The translations under genes and the position numbers were made by a program. The notes under the pieces are model-generated. The model was not told the origin of the DNA. It ran no database searches and worked only from the letters and a program-made list of their open reading frames with translations. This document shows, piece by piece, positions 15,765 to 25,600 of a stretch of DNA of 64,000 nucleotides (position 1 is its first letter; each line of letters starts with the position of its first letter). The DNA comes from Nocardia harenae NBRC 108248 (lineage in GTDB: Bacteria > Actinomycetota > Actinomycetes > Mycobacteriales > Mycobacteriaceae), in contig NZ_BDBH01000001.1 of the NCBI RefSeq assembly GCF_001612885.1, positions 310,001-374,000 of the forward strand, written 5' to 3'.

Positions 15765-15807
15765 CAGGCAACCGGTCTAGTGTATGGGAAACACCTGGGG
15801 GGTCGAA
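15765..15807 (-). promoter_or_regulatory. Promoter of the rplN-rplX-rplE-rpsN unit
   Basis: On the minus strand, TTCGAC (15802-15807) and TACACT (15779-15784) are separated by 17 bases, followed by AGACCGGTTGCCTG. This is close to a housekeeping sigma consensus. The 20 bases 15765-15784 differ from the rpsH promoter at 878-897 at a single position. Confidence 0.7.
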
Positions 15808-15968
15808 ATCGGGGGTCGCGAGGGCGCCGGGGGCGTGGGGAGCTTGGCGGAATCAGCAGCCGCCCTGGTCCGGGGGGCGATAGCGGGTAGCCTCGCGCGG
15901 GAAGGGTGCGCCGGTCGGGCGCCGATGACGGGATGCGGCGGGCGGCCGCATCGGATAGGGGAATCCTG

Positions 15969-17999
15969 GTGAGTGCATCCGGCCGGTTGGACCGGCGCGC
16001 GTTCCTGGTCGCGCTCGGTGTCGTGCCCGCGGCCGTCTACCTGGCGTCCTGCGCGACCGAGTCCGAGCCGGTGCGGCTGACCGGAGTCGACATGGGCGGC
16101 GCGGACGAGGCGGTGCGCCCGCAGGACGACCTCTACCGGCACGTCAACGGCCGCTGGCTGCGCGAGTTCCAGCTGCCGCCGGACAAGGCGCAGGTCGGCG
16201 CGATCACCGAGGCCAGCGAGCGCACCGAGCTACAGCTGCGCGAGCTCATCGAGGGCATCTCCGACCCCGCGCCCGGCTCCGAGGCGCAGCAGATCCGCGA
16301 TCTCTACGACGCGCGGCTCGACCTGGCCGAGATCGAGCGGCTCGGGCTGACCCCGCTGGCCGGATTGTTCGAGCAGATCGACAGCGCGCCCGGCAAGCCG
16401 GAGCTGGCGAAGGTCATGGCCGCGCTGCCGATCGGCGGGCTGATCGGCATGGGCATCGGCATCGACCGGAAGAACTCCACCCAGTACATCCCGAGCATCG
16501 GGCAGTCCGGGCTCGGGCTGGACGAGCAGTACTACCGCAAGCCGGAGTTCGCCGAGGACCTGGCCGGTTACCAAACCTACCTGCGGAAGGCCGCCGCGGG
16601 CGCCGGGCTGCCCGATCCGGCCGGGCTGGCCCAGCGCCAGCTCGACCTGGAGAAGCGGATCGCCGCCGCGCACTGGGACAATGTGCGGCTGCGCAATACC
16701 GACGCCACCTACAACCTCATGTCCTGGACCGAGCTGACCGCGCTGGCGCCGCAGTTCGACTGGGAGCCGTGGCTGGCCGGGAACACCGATCGGCCGAGGT
16801 CGCTCTTCGAGAAGGTCGTGGTGGGCCAGCCCTCCTTCGTGACCGCGGCGGGCGCGCTCTGGGCCGAGGTGGATATCGCGGTCTGGCGCGAGTACCTGAA
16901 GATGAGCGTCATCCAGGCGTACGCCAGGTTCCTGCCCGCCGCCATCGCCGATGCCCGCTTCGACTTCTTCGGCAAGCAGCTGAGCGGGCTGGAGCAGAAG
17001 CCGGAGATGTGGAAGTCGGCGGTCGGGGTGGTCGACTCCAACCTGGGCGAGCAGCTCGGCAAGCTCTACGTGGAGAAGCACTTCCCGGCCGAGGCCAAGG
17101 AGCGCGCGCTGGTCATGGTCGACGACCTGATGGCGGCCTACCGGGACACCTTCACCAACTCGTCCTGGATGTCCGAGCCGACCAGGAAGGAGGCGCTGGC
17201 CAAGCTGGCCAAGATCGACACCAAGATCGGCTACCCGGACAAGTGGGTCGACTACTCGACACTGGAGATCACCCGCGGCAAGCTGATCGAATCGCTGCTC
17301 GCGGTGAACGCCTTCGAGGTGAAGCGGGCCTTCGCCCGGCTCGGCACACCGGTGGACAAGAGCGAGTGGGCCATGTCGCCGCAGACGGTGAACGCCTACT
17401 ACTCGGCGACCACCAATCAGATCGTCTTCCCCGCCGCCTACCTGCAGCCGCCGTTCTTCGACAAGGACGCGCTCGACGCGGTGAACTACGGCGCGGTCGG
17501 CTCCACCATCGGCCACGAGATCGGCCACGGCTTCGACGACCAGGGCTCCAAGTACGACGGCGACGGCAACCGCCGCGACTGGTGGACCCCGGAAGATCTG
17601 GCCGCCTTCGAGGCCAAGACCGACCAGCTCGTCGCCCAGTACGACGTGCTCGTGCCGGAGGGGCTGGAGCCGAGCCAGCACGTGGACGGCCGGTTGACCG
17701 TCGGCGAGAACCTGGCCGACGTGCGCGGGCTGCAGATCGCCTTCGTCGCCTACCGGCTGGCCGCCGAGCGCTCCGGGCAGCAGCCGGACTACCGCACCAT
17801 GTTCTTCTCCTGGGCCCGCAACTGGCGGGAGAAGCTGACCGAGGCGGTCTCGGTCCGGATGCTGCAGGACACGCACTCGCCCGGCGAGTTCCGCTGCAAC
17901 CAGGTGGTGCGCAATGTCGCGGAGTTCTACCAGACCTTCGAGGTGAAGGACGGCGACATGCTCTTCCTGCCGGAGGACCAGCGGGTCAGCCTGCTCTGA
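15969..17999 (+). CDS. M13 (neprilysin/PepO/Zmp1-like) zinc metallopeptidase, Tat-type lipoprotein
   Basis: This 676-residue protein starts at the GTG at 15969. The N-terminus has LDRRAFLVALGVV and a lipobox ending LASC (Cys28), so it should be exported, probably by Tat, and anchored to the membrane. The zinc site is GHEIGHGFDDQG (His516, Glu517, His520), with the third ligand in GENLADVRG (Glu580, Asp584), and NAYYSATTNQIVFPAA precedes it, as in M13 peptidases. It resembles mycobacterial Zmp1/PepO in length. It is transcribed divergently from rplN, and its end overlaps the convergent methyltransferase gene by 14 bases. Confidence 0.9.
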   Translation: MSASGRLDRRAFLVALGVVPAAVYLASCATESEPVRLTGVDMGGADEAVRPQDDLYRHVNGRWLREFQLPPDKAQVGAITEASERTELQLRELIEGISDPAPGSEAQQIRDLYDARLDLAEIERLGLTPLAGLFEQIDSAPGKPELAKVMAALPIGGLIGMGIGIDRKNSTQYIPSIGQSGLGLDEQYYRKPEFAEDLAGYQTYLRKAAAGAGLPDPAGLAQRQLDLEKRIAAAHWDNVRLRNTDATYNLMSWTELTALAPQFDWEPWLAGNTDRPRSLFEKVVVGQPSFVTAAGALWAEVDIAVWREYLKMSVIQAYARFLPAAIADARFDFFGKQLSGLEQKPEMWKSAVGVVDSNLGEQLGKLYVEKHFPAEAKERALVMVDDLMAAYRDTFTNSSWMSEPTRKEALAKLAKIDTKIGYPDKWVDYSTLEITRGKLIESLLAVNAFEVKRAFARLGTPVDKSEWAMSPQTVNAYYSATTNQIVFPAAYLQPPFFDKDALDAVNYGAVGSTIGHEIGHGFDDQGSKYDGDGNRRDWWTPEDLAAFEAKTDQLVAQYDVLVPEGLEPSQHVDGRLTVGENLADVRGLQIAFVAYRLAAERSGQQPDYRTMFFSWARNWREKLTEAVSVRMLQDTHSPGEFRCNQVVRNVAEFYQTFEVKDGDMLFLPEDQRVSLL

Positions 18000-18738
18000 G
18001 CTCGGCGATCAGCAGGCGGTAGCCGAGGTCGAGTTCGGTGCGGTCGAGCAGGGCGGCATGGCGGCGGTGCCAGCTGCCGTCGGCGAGGTCGGCGGCGAGC
18101 CGGTCGAGGCCGGTGCGGAGCTCGGGCTCCGGGGTCAGGCTGAACATGGAGGCGCCCGCGCGGACCAGCGGGTCCAGGTAGGCCTCGGGGCGGCGCCAGA
18201 AGGCGCAGGCGAAGCCGTCGGCGCAGTCCCACGGCACCGGCACCGGGTGCACGGCCGCGCCGAGCCGCGCGGCGACCTCGGCGATCGGCACCGCGAGCGC
18301 GGCGTCGGTGGCCGCCGCGCCGGGCAGGTAGTCGCGGAGCAGCCAGAAGTCGGCGGTGACGGCGTGGTCCCAGGTGACCACGACGACCCGCTCGCGGGCC
18401 ACCCGGCGCAGCTCGGCCAGCCCGGCGGCGACGTCGGTCCAGTGGTGCAGGGTGAGTACCGCGAGCGCGGCGTCCACCGAATCGTCGGGCAGCGGAAGGG
18501 CTTCCGCGACACCGCGCACCGCGGGCGCCGCACCGGGCGGGCGCTGGGCGATCATCACCGCGCTCGGCTCGACGGCCAGTACCGTGCCGGGCGGCTCGTA
18601 GGAGCCGGTGCCCGCGCCGACGTTCAGCACGCTGCGCGCGGAGCCGAGCGCGGCGTGCAGCCGGGCGGCGATCCGGGGATCGGGGCGGCGGGTGGCGGTG
18701 TAGGTGCGGCCGGTGCGGTCGTAGCGAGCCTCTGCCAT
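17986..18738 (-). CDS. SAM-dependent class I methyltransferase (ubiE-like fold)
   Basis: This 250-residue protein starts MAEARYDRTGRTYTATRRPDPRI, the usual opening of the type-11 methyltransferase family. SAM-binding motif I is VLNVGAGTGSYEP. Motif II/III is LPLPDDSVDAALAVLTLHHW, with RRVARERVVVVTWD after it. The substrate is unknown. It is divergent from the ferric-siderophore-binding lipoprotein gene with only 69 bases between the starts. Whether it takes part in siderophore tailoring is open, because no iron box is seen here. Confidence 0.8.
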   Translation of the reverse strand: MAEARYDRTGRTYTATRRPDPRIAARLHAALGSARSVLNVGAGTGSYEPPGTVLAVEPSAVMIAQRPPGAAPAVRGVAEALPLPDDSVDAALAVLTLHHWTDVAAGLAELRRVARERVVVVTWDHAVTADFWLLRDYLPGAAATDAALAVPIAEVAARLGAAVHPVPVPWDCADGFACAFWRRPEAYLDPLVRAGASMFSLTPEPELRTGLDRLAADLADGSWHRRHAALLDRTELDLGYRLLIAELRAG

Positions 18739-18807
18739 CGACGGAGTGAAACACGGCGCATACGGGCGGGAGCACCGGGCACCCCGCCCGGAACGGAGGG
18801 AGAAGCG

Positions 18808-19707
18808 GTGCGCATCGCGGTGCTCGTGGCGGCGCTCCTGCTGCTGGCCGGTTGCCAGCTGCCGGAGCGAAATGTTCAGCGGGCGGTCACGGTGCCGCAC
18901 GCGCAGGGCGCGACCGTGGTCGAGCGGACCCCGGTCCGGGTGGTGGCGCTCGGCCCGCAGTGGACCGACGCGGCGATCGCCATGGGCGTCACACCGGTCG
19001 GGCAGCTGACCGACGCGGCGGGGACGGCACCGCCCTGGCAGCTTGCCGCCGGGTCGTCGACCACCGTCGTCGACCCGGCGAAACCGCTCGACCAGCAGGT
19101 GAAGGAGCTGCGGCCGGATCTCGTCCTGCTGGAGGGCGCGCTGGCGGCGCCGCGCACGTATCGGCAGATGAGCGGGATCGCGCCGACCGTCCCTGCGCTC
19201 GACACCGCGCCGGTCGGACGCTGGCGCGACCAGGTCGGCGTGCTCGGCGCGGTGCTGCGCGAGCCGGACGAGGCCGCCGAGGTGATCGCGGCGGTGGATC
19301 GCCGCCTGGCGCAGGTGGGCGGGGTGCGCGGCCGAACGGTAGCGGTCGCGTGGCTGGCCGGGCCAGGCCAGCTCATCGTGCCCACCGACCCGGCCGCGCC
19401 GGCCCTGGAGATCTTCACCCGGCTCGGCATGCGGCTGCCGGACGCGCTCGCGGCGCTCCCCGCCGACCAGGGCCGGACGGTCCTCCCGGCGGACCGGCTC
19501 GGCGAGCTGCGGGCCGACGTCGTGGTGATCGGCCACTCCCCCGGCACCGGGCTGGACGCCACCGCGCTCCCCGGCTACGACGGGCTGGAGGACAGCGCCG
19601 TGCTGCTCGGCCCCGTCGAGCTGGCCGGGCTGGAGTACCCGACCGCGCTCTCGGTCCCCTACCTGCTCGACCGCATCGAACCGGCCCTGCGGCGGGCCGC
19701 GAACTGA
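18808..19707 (+). CDS. Ferric-siderophore ABC transporter substrate-binding lipoprotein (FecB/FepB type)
   Basis: This 299-residue protein starts at the GTG at 18808 after GGAGGGAG. The short signal ends at LLLLAGC, so Cys16 would be lipidated. The body has the periplasmic-binding-protein class III pattern: VVALGPQWTDAAIAMGVTPVG, then ELRPDLVLLEG, a helical backbone and DVVVIGHSPG. Related proteins bind ferric siderophores or heme and feed an ABC importer. A second, iron-boxed member lies at 43886, and the two share the QWxDA-MG-TPVG segment. No permease is adjacent. Confidence 0.82.
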   Translation: MRIAVLVAALLLLAGCQLPERNVQRAVTVPHAQGATVVERTPVRVVALGPQWTDAAIAMGVTPVGQLTDAAGTAPPWQLAAGSSTTVVDPAKPLDQQVKELRPDLVLLEGALAAPRTYRQMSGIAPTVPALDTAPVGRWRDQVGVLGAVLREPDEAAEVIAAVDRRLAQVGGVRGRTVAVAWLAGPGQLIVPTDPAAPALEIFTRLGMRLPDALAALPADQGRTVLPADRLGELRADVVVIGHSPGTGLDATALPGYDGLEDSAVLLGPVELAGLEYPTALSVPYLLDRIEPALRRAAN

Positions 19708-19719
19708 GCGGGGCGGTAC

Positions 19720-20029
19720 TCACCCGATCGCGGAGCGGCGGAGCGGGAGCGGCAGGATCAGGGCGTGCAGCGCCCGCGCGATGCCCCTGCCGGTGTGCGA
19801 CTTCGCCATCATGATGTCGCTGAGCGCGAAGGTGCGCGTGCCGTCTTCGGTGGTGAACTCCGCGACGTCGCCGTGGTCGAACCGGCTCACCGTCCTCGGT
19901 GACGACCACCTGCTCGAACCTGCTCTCCTCGGTGAAGGCGTCGAAACGGCTCATGAACGCCTCCGGCTGTGCGAACGGATTACCCGAGTCGATGGCATCG
20001 GCGTACGCGCGTTCGTAGACGCGCTGCAC
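19720..20029 (-). pseudogene. Decayed GNAT-family acetyltransferase
   Basis: The first frame (GTG at 20029) reads VYERAYADAIDSGNPFAQPEAF then FEQVVVTEDGEPV. The homologous continuation FTTEDGTRTFALSDIMM followed by HTGRGIARALH is in another frame. After that the sequence jumps straight to ALILPLPLR, the usual C-terminal end of this GNAT subfamily. A frameshift and two internal deletions, removing the acetyl-CoA core after RGIARALH and the segment after GEPV, leave about 310 bases of a gene normally near 600. It sits at the 3' end of the exporter operon. Confidence 0.6.
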
Positions 20030-20074
20030 GATCTCGCGGCGCTTCCTGGCCTCCGGCGCGTACCCCGCCCGCGC

Positions 20075-20839
20075 TCAGCTCCGGGCGGCGGCCCGGTAGC
20101 CGCGCACCGCGAGGAGGCCGAAGACCGCGGTGAGCCCCACCGACCAGGCGACGGTCTGGGCGAGCGGGGTGGCGACCGGCCCGCCGAGCAGCAGCCCGCG
20201 CATGGCCTCGACCGCGCAGCTGATGGGCTGGCCGCGCACGATCGGCTGCAACCAGCCGGGGTAGTTCTCGACCGGCACGAAGCCGGAGTTGAAGAACATG
20301 GCGAGCAGCAGCACGGCGGCGAAGATCTGCACCACCTTGTCGCCGATGGCGCTGACCCCGACCACGATCACCATCGGGGTGAAGCCCGCGATCACCAGTA
20401 CCGGGACCAATAGCGCGCCGAGCGCCCCGAGCACGCCCTCGTGCAAGCGCAGCCCGAGCAGCACGCCGATCACCATGACGACGGCGGTGGCGGCGAGCGC
20501 CCGCGCGCACTCGGCGAGCAACCGCCCGACCAGCCCGGCCGAGCGGCTGATCGGCAGCACCCAGAAGCGGCGGAGCAGCCCGCTCTGCCGCTCGCCGTAG
20601 AGCGAGAGCCCGGTGCCGGTGGCGCCGTACATGGCGCCCGCCACCGCGATCATCGGCACGAAGCCGTAGATCGGCTCGGCGCCGCCGGGCGGGGTGAGCG
20701 ACTTGCCGAGCACCAGCTCGAACATGAGCAGCAGCAGGATCGGCAGCAGCAGCGTGGTGGTGAGCACCTCCTGCTGCCTGCTCCAGCGCCGCAGCAGCCT
20801 GCCGGTCTCGATCAGGCTCTGATCGATCAGGGTGGTCAT
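20075..20839 (-). CDS. ABC-2 type exporter permease (DrrB/DrrC-like)
   Basis: This 254-residue membrane protein has about six hydrophobic segments. It opens MTTLIDQSLIETGRLLRRW and has LLLPILLLLMFELVLG and the ABC-2 loop GFVPVENYPGWLQP. Its ATG overlaps the stop of the other permease by 4 bases. Together with that permease and the ATPase it forms a DrrABC-type exporter, similar to those that end mycobactin-type clusters. It probably secretes the siderophore or an amphiphilic precursor. Confidence 0.85.
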   Translation of the reverse strand: MTTLIDQSLIETGRLLRRWSRQQEVLTTTLLLPILLLLMFELVLGKSLTPPGGAEPIYGFVPMIAVAGAMYGATGTGLSLYGERQSGLLRRFWVLPISRSAGLVGRLLAECARALAATAVVMVIGVLLGLRLHEGVLGALGALLVPVLVIAGFTPMVIVVGVSAIGDKVVQIFAAVLLLAMFFNSGFVPVENYPGWLQPIVRGQPISCAVEAMRGLLLGGPVATPLAQTVAWSVGLTAVFGLLAVRGYRAAARS

Positions 20840-21606
20840 CGCCCGCGCCTCCGCTCCACTCGGACCGCCGCGACGGCGGCGGGCACCACCAGCCCGGCCA
20901 CCCAGGCCACCGCCACCGCGGTGGTCGCGGTGGCGCTGCCGGCGGCCAGCTCGCGCAGCGCACCGGCCACCTGCGAGACCGGCTGGTTGCGCACGAAGGG
21001 CTGGATCCAGCCGGGGAACCCCTCCGCCGGGACGAACCCCGTCGACATCATGAGCAGCAGCAGCTGCGGCGCGAAGAGCACCGTTGCGCCCAGCTCGGGA
21101 TTGGCGGTCGCGGTGCCGAGCGCGTCGGCGGCCAGGATGACGGCGGTGCCGAAGGCCAGCGTGAGCAGCACGAAGGCGAGCGTGTGGCCGAGTCCGTGGA
21201 AGCGGAACCCGAAGAGCGAGCCGACCACGAGCGCCCCGGCCAGCGCGGCGATCGCGCGCACCAGGTTGGCGGAGATGCGCGCGGCGGGCGGCACCCAGGC
21301 GCGCACCGGCATGGCCCGCAGCCGGGTGCCCATGCCGCCCTGCACCTCGCGGGCCGCACGGTCGCCGGCGAACATGGCGGTGAAGAACATGGCCTGCACC
21401 ACGATGAGCGGCGCCAGGTACTGCGCGTAGTCGATGCCGCCCGCCTCCATGGAGCGGCGCAGCGGCACGTAGATGCAGACGAAGAAGGTGAGCGGGGAGG
21501 CGAAGGCGAGGATCAGGTCGCCCTCGCGCAGCGCGGCCCTGATGCCGCGCTCGCTGAGCGCGGTCCACTGCAGGCTTGCGGGCACCCGCTGCAGCGCGGC
21601 CGTCAC
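20836..21606 (-). CDS. ABC-2 type exporter permease (DrrB-like)
   Basis: This 256-residue protein starts at a GTG that overlaps the ATPase stop (GTGA). Six hydrophobic segments are visible, with LILAFASPLTFFVCIYVPL, a central MFFTAMFAGD region and STGFVPAEGFPGWIQPFVRNQPV. The last motif is shared in form with the second permease, so the two are paralogues and likely form a heterodimer. The longer open frame upstream overlaps the ATPase and is rejected. Confidence 0.85.
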   Translation of the reverse strand: MTAALQRVPASLQWTALSERGIRAALREGDLILAFASPLTFFVCIYVPLRRSMEAGGIDYAQYLAPLIVVQAMFFTAMFAGDRAAREVQGGMGTRLRAMPVRAWVPPAARISANLVRAIAALAGALVVGSLFGFRFHGLGHTLAFVLLTLAFGTAVILAADALGTATANPELGATVLFAPQLLLLMMSTGFVPAEGFPGWIQPFVRNQPVSQVAGALRELAAGSATATTAVAVAWVAGLVVPAAVAAVRVERRRGR

Positions 21607-22565
21607 GCGGGCACCTCGGCGGGCTTCTTCGTGAGTTCGATGAAGACCTCGTCCAGCGAGGGGCGGCGCAGGGCGATATCGATGAGCGGGATGCCGGCGG
21701 CCTCCAGCCTGCGCAGCGCCTCGGAGAGGGTGGCGGCGCCATCCGGGGCCGGGATGGAGACCCGGTCGGCGGTCTCGGCGACGGTCGGGGTGCCGAGCCC
21801 GGCGAGTACCTCGGTGGCCGCGGCGAGCTGGGTGATGTCCTCCGGGACCACCTCGCAGAGGCTGGCGCCGGAGCGCGCCTTGAGCTGGTCGGCGGTGCCC
21901 TCGGCGATCACGGTGCCCTTGTCGACCACGATGATGCGGTCGCTCAGCACGTCCGCCTCCTCCAGGTACTGGGTGGTGAGCAGGATGGTGATGCCCTGCT
22001 CCTTGAGCTCGCGCACCAGCGTCCACAGGCTCTGCCTGGAGACGGGGTCCAGACCGGTGGTCGGCTCGTCGAGGAACACCACCTTGGGCGGGCGCACCAG
22101 GCCGCAGGCGATATCGATCCGCCTGCGCATGCCGCCGGAGTACTGCCCGACCCGCCGGTCCGCGGCCTCCGCCAGGTCGAAGCGGGCCAGCAGCTCGTCC
22201 GCTTTCGCGCGGGCGGCCTTGCGGCGCAGCCCCATGAGCCTGCCGAAGAGCACCAGGTTCTCCCGGCCGGTGAGCATCTCGTCCAGCGCGGCGTACTGGC
22301 CGGTGAGCATGATCGAGTTGCGCACCGCGTCGGCCTCGCGCACCACGTCGTACCCGGCGACGGTGGCGTGGCCGGAGTCCGGGACGACCAGGGTGGAGAG
22401 CACCGAGACGGTGGTGGTCTTGCCCGCGCCGTTCGGCCCGAGCACGCCGAGCACGGTGCCCGCCGGGACACTGAAGCTGATCCCGCGTAGCGCGTGGACG
22501 TCGCCGAAGCGCTTCTGCACCGAGTCGACCACGATGGCCGGGTCGCTCTGGCTCCTTGCTGTCAC
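21603..22565 (-). CDS. ABC exporter ATPase (DrrA-like)
   Basis: This 320-residue protein starts at a GTG with GGGGAG six bases upstream. Walker A is GPNGAGKTT (residues 43-51), the signature is YSGGMRRR, and Walker B is VVFLDEPTTGLDP, followed by the H-loop region LLTTQYLEEADVL. The C-terminal region, ending FIELTKKPAE, fits the drug-resistance DrrA subfamily. It couples ATP hydrolysis to the two permeases encoded immediately downstream. It follows the AT-KR-ACP gene by 50 bases in the siderophore operon. Confidence 0.88.
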   Translation of the reverse strand: MTARSQSDPAIVVDSVQKRFGDVHALRGISFSVPAGTVLGVLGPNGAGKTTTVSVLSTLVVPDSGHATVAGYDVVREADAVRNSIMLTGQYAALDEMLTGRENLVLFGRLMGLRRKAARAKADELLARFDLAEAADRRVGQYSGGMRRRIDIACGLVRPPKVVFLDEPTTGLDPVSRQSLWTLVRELKEQGITILLTTQYLEEADVLSDRIIVVDKGTVIAEGTADQLKARSGASLCEVVPEDITQLAAATEVLAGLGTPTVAETADRVSIPAPDGAATLSEALRRLEAAGIPLIDIALRRPSLDEVFIELTKKPAEVPA

Positions 22566-22615
22566 GTCGTGCTCCCCTTGTCGGAAATGTCCCGGCCGCT
22601 CCGGCCGGGGGCTGC

Positions 22616-25600
22616 TCAGCCGAGCAGGGCGACCACCTCGTCGAGCGAGGCGCCGCCGAGGATGGCGGTCACCGGGAGGTCGCGGCTCAGGTCGGCTTCG
22701 ATACGTTTGCGCAGGTCGAGTGCCTGCAGTGAGTCGAGGCCGAGCGCGACCAGCGGGGTGGTGCCGTCGATGTCGTCGTTCGCTTCCATGCCCATGACCG
22801 TGCGCAGGGCGATGCGCACGGTCTCCGCCGTGTCGGCGGGGGCGTCGGCTGTTCCGGCTGCGCCGTGCGGCGCAGCCGCACCGGCCACGCCGCCCGGGAC
22901 GCCGGACACGGCCGCCGGGCCGCCGGGCGCGGCTCCTGGACCGCCGGGCGCGGCCCCGGACGCGCCGGAATCCGGTCCGGCCGGGGCCGGGTCGTCGATC
23001 TCGAGCTCGGCGAAGAGCGGGGCCATGCCGAAGAGGCCGAAGAGTTCGCCGATGCGGTGCCAGTCGGCGGCGGCGACCAGGGCATTGCCGGGGTCGGCGG
23101 TGAAGCCCGCCGCGGTGGCGGCGGCCGGGTCCATGGGCAGCAGCCCGGTGCCGGTGATGGCGGCGAGCGCGTCGGCCCGGTCGGCGCCGACCGCGCGCCA
23201 CAGCCCCCACTGCACCGAGCCGACCGCGATGCCATCGGCGCGGTACCCCGCGGCGGCGGCGTCGAGCAGCCGGTTCACCGCGGCGTAGACGAAGTGGCCG
23301 CGGCCGCCGATGGTGGCGGAGAGCGAGGAGCAGAGCACGAAGCGCGCGTCCGCCGTGCGCGGCAGGTGCCGCACCAGGTGCACGAGCGCGGCGCTCTTCG
23401 GGAGTGCGGCGGCGCGCATCGCCGCGGGGGTCGGGGCGGTGGCGGCGGCGTCGTAGTCGACGGCGGCGTGCACCACGAGATCGACCGGCCTGCCGTCGAA
23501 TTCGGCGGCGAACTCGCGCACCGCGCGCTCGTCGGTGACGTCGCAGGCGCGGATCGCGATCTCGGTGGCGCCGAGTCCGCGCAGCTCCTCGACCCTGGCC
23601 CTGGCCTGCGGCGAGCCGCCGGAGCGGCTCACCAGGGTGACCCGCTTCGCGCCCGCGCCGGCGAACCGCTCGGCGAAGTCGAGGCCGAGTTTGCCGGTGC
23701 CGCCGATGATCACGACCTCGGTGCGGGCGGTGAGGTCGAGCGGCTCGGCGGCGTCCGCGGCGACGAGGCGCTTGGCGTACACCTTGCCCGCGCGCACCGC
23801 GAGCTCCGGCTCACCGGCCGCGTGCACCGCGCCGACCATCGCCTTCGCCTGCTCGGCCGCGGTGCCCGCTGCGGGCAGGTCGAGGTGGCGCAGCGCGGTG
23901 CCGATGTGCTCGGCGGCGAGGCAGCGGAAGGCGGCCTGCGCGGCGGCGTGGAACGGGTCAGGGGTCTCGCCGTCCAGGACGGCCTCGCCCTCGGCGGTGA
24001 CCAGCCAGATGTCCGTGGCCGGGCCGCGCTCGGCGAGCAGCCCCGGGAGCGCCGTGAACTCGGCGAGCGCCTCGACGGCCGCACTGCCGGCGGCGCTCCC
24101 GGTCGCGGCACCCGCGTTCGCGGCGGCCTTCGCGTCCGCGGCGAGTTCCGCGGGCGGGACGAGCACGACCAGCGTGTCGTACGCGCTCGCGGCGCGATCG
24201 ACCACGGTCGCGCCGTGCCGGGGCGCGGCGGATTCGAGCGCGGCGACCAGGTCACCGCAGCGCCCGCTGTAGTCGAGCACCGCGATGGTGCGCGGCGGCA
24301 CCAGCTTCCGCTTGCCGAGCGGCTGCCAGCGCTCCACCAGCCGGTGCACCGGCGCGCCTGCGGGCTCCGGCGCGGCGGGCTCGGCGCTGTAGCCGTGCAC
24401 CGCCCACAGGTGCCTGCCCCCGGTGACGGTGTGCGGGAAGTCGAGCAGCGGCAGCCGCTTCGGGCCGTCGACGCGCAGCGCGTCCCAGCGGTACCCGGTG
24501 TCGGAGACGGCGACCTGCGCCACCGCGCGGGTGAACTCGCCGAGGTCGGTGGCGGTGCGCCGGGAGGTGCCGAGCACCTGGAAGTCGCGCTGCACCGCGG
24601 CGGTGCCGAGGTTCTCCATCATGGCCAGCGCCAGGGTGGGGTGCTCGGAGATCTCGACGAAGGTGTCGATGCCGCGCTCGACGGCGAGCCGAACGGCCTG
24701 GTCGAAGCGCACGGTATTGCGCAGGTTCCAGTACCAGTAGTCGCCGACCGGCAGGTCCGCGGTGAGCGCGGCGCCGAGGGTGGCGCCGATGCACTCGACC
24801 GGCCCCTCGGTGAAGGACGGCCGGTCGAACTCGGCCACCAGCGCGGGATCACAGAAGGTCGAGCGGAACTCGCTGACCACCGAGGTGTGCGCTGGGTAAG
24901 CGACCCGGATCTCCTTGGCGAAAGTGCCCTCGGCATTGAGCTTCGCGACGATCTCGGCCAGTACCGGCTGGTCGCCGCCGATCACCAGCACGTGCGCCGA
25001 GTTGATCACCGAGAGCTCGGCGAAGCCGGTGGTGCGGGCGAGCAGCGCCTCGCAGGTGTCCCGGTCCACGCCGAGCACCGCCATGGAGTAGCACTGCCGC
25101 TGTTCACGGAAGCGCACGCCGAGCCCGTCGACCAGGGTGCCGCGCAGGGTGACCACCCGGACGGCGTCGGCGAGCGTGAAGCTGTCCGAGATGACGCCCG
25201 CCGCGATCTCGCCCTGGCTGTGCCCGACCGTCGCGGCGGGCTCCACCCCGGCGGCCCGCCACATGGCGGCCAGCCCGAGCATCTGCATCATGAGCGCGGG
25301 CTGCACCACCCGCAGCCGCTCCTCGCCGTCCTGGCTCTCGTCCAGCAGGTAGGTGAGCGGGGAGATGTCGAAGAGCCGGTTGAAGACCTCCTCGGCCTCC
25401 TCCACCGCCGCCTTGAAGACCGGCGAGAGCTCGTAGTACATCCGCCCCATGCCCGCGCGCTGGCTGCCCTGGCCGGGGAAGGTGTACCCGACCCGGCGCG
25501 CGATCGCCGGCTTGCCGCCCGCGACCACCGCCGGGTGCGCGCTGCCCGCCGCCACCGCGTCCAGCGCGGCCAGCAGCTCGTCGCGGCCGGTGGCCATGGC

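Noticed and set aside
17986..19536. 516-codon version of the methyltransferase
   Set aside because: The extra N-terminal part overlaps the oppositely transcribed binding-lipoprotein gene and has no similarity to methyltransferases; MAEARYDRTG at 18738 is the usual start.
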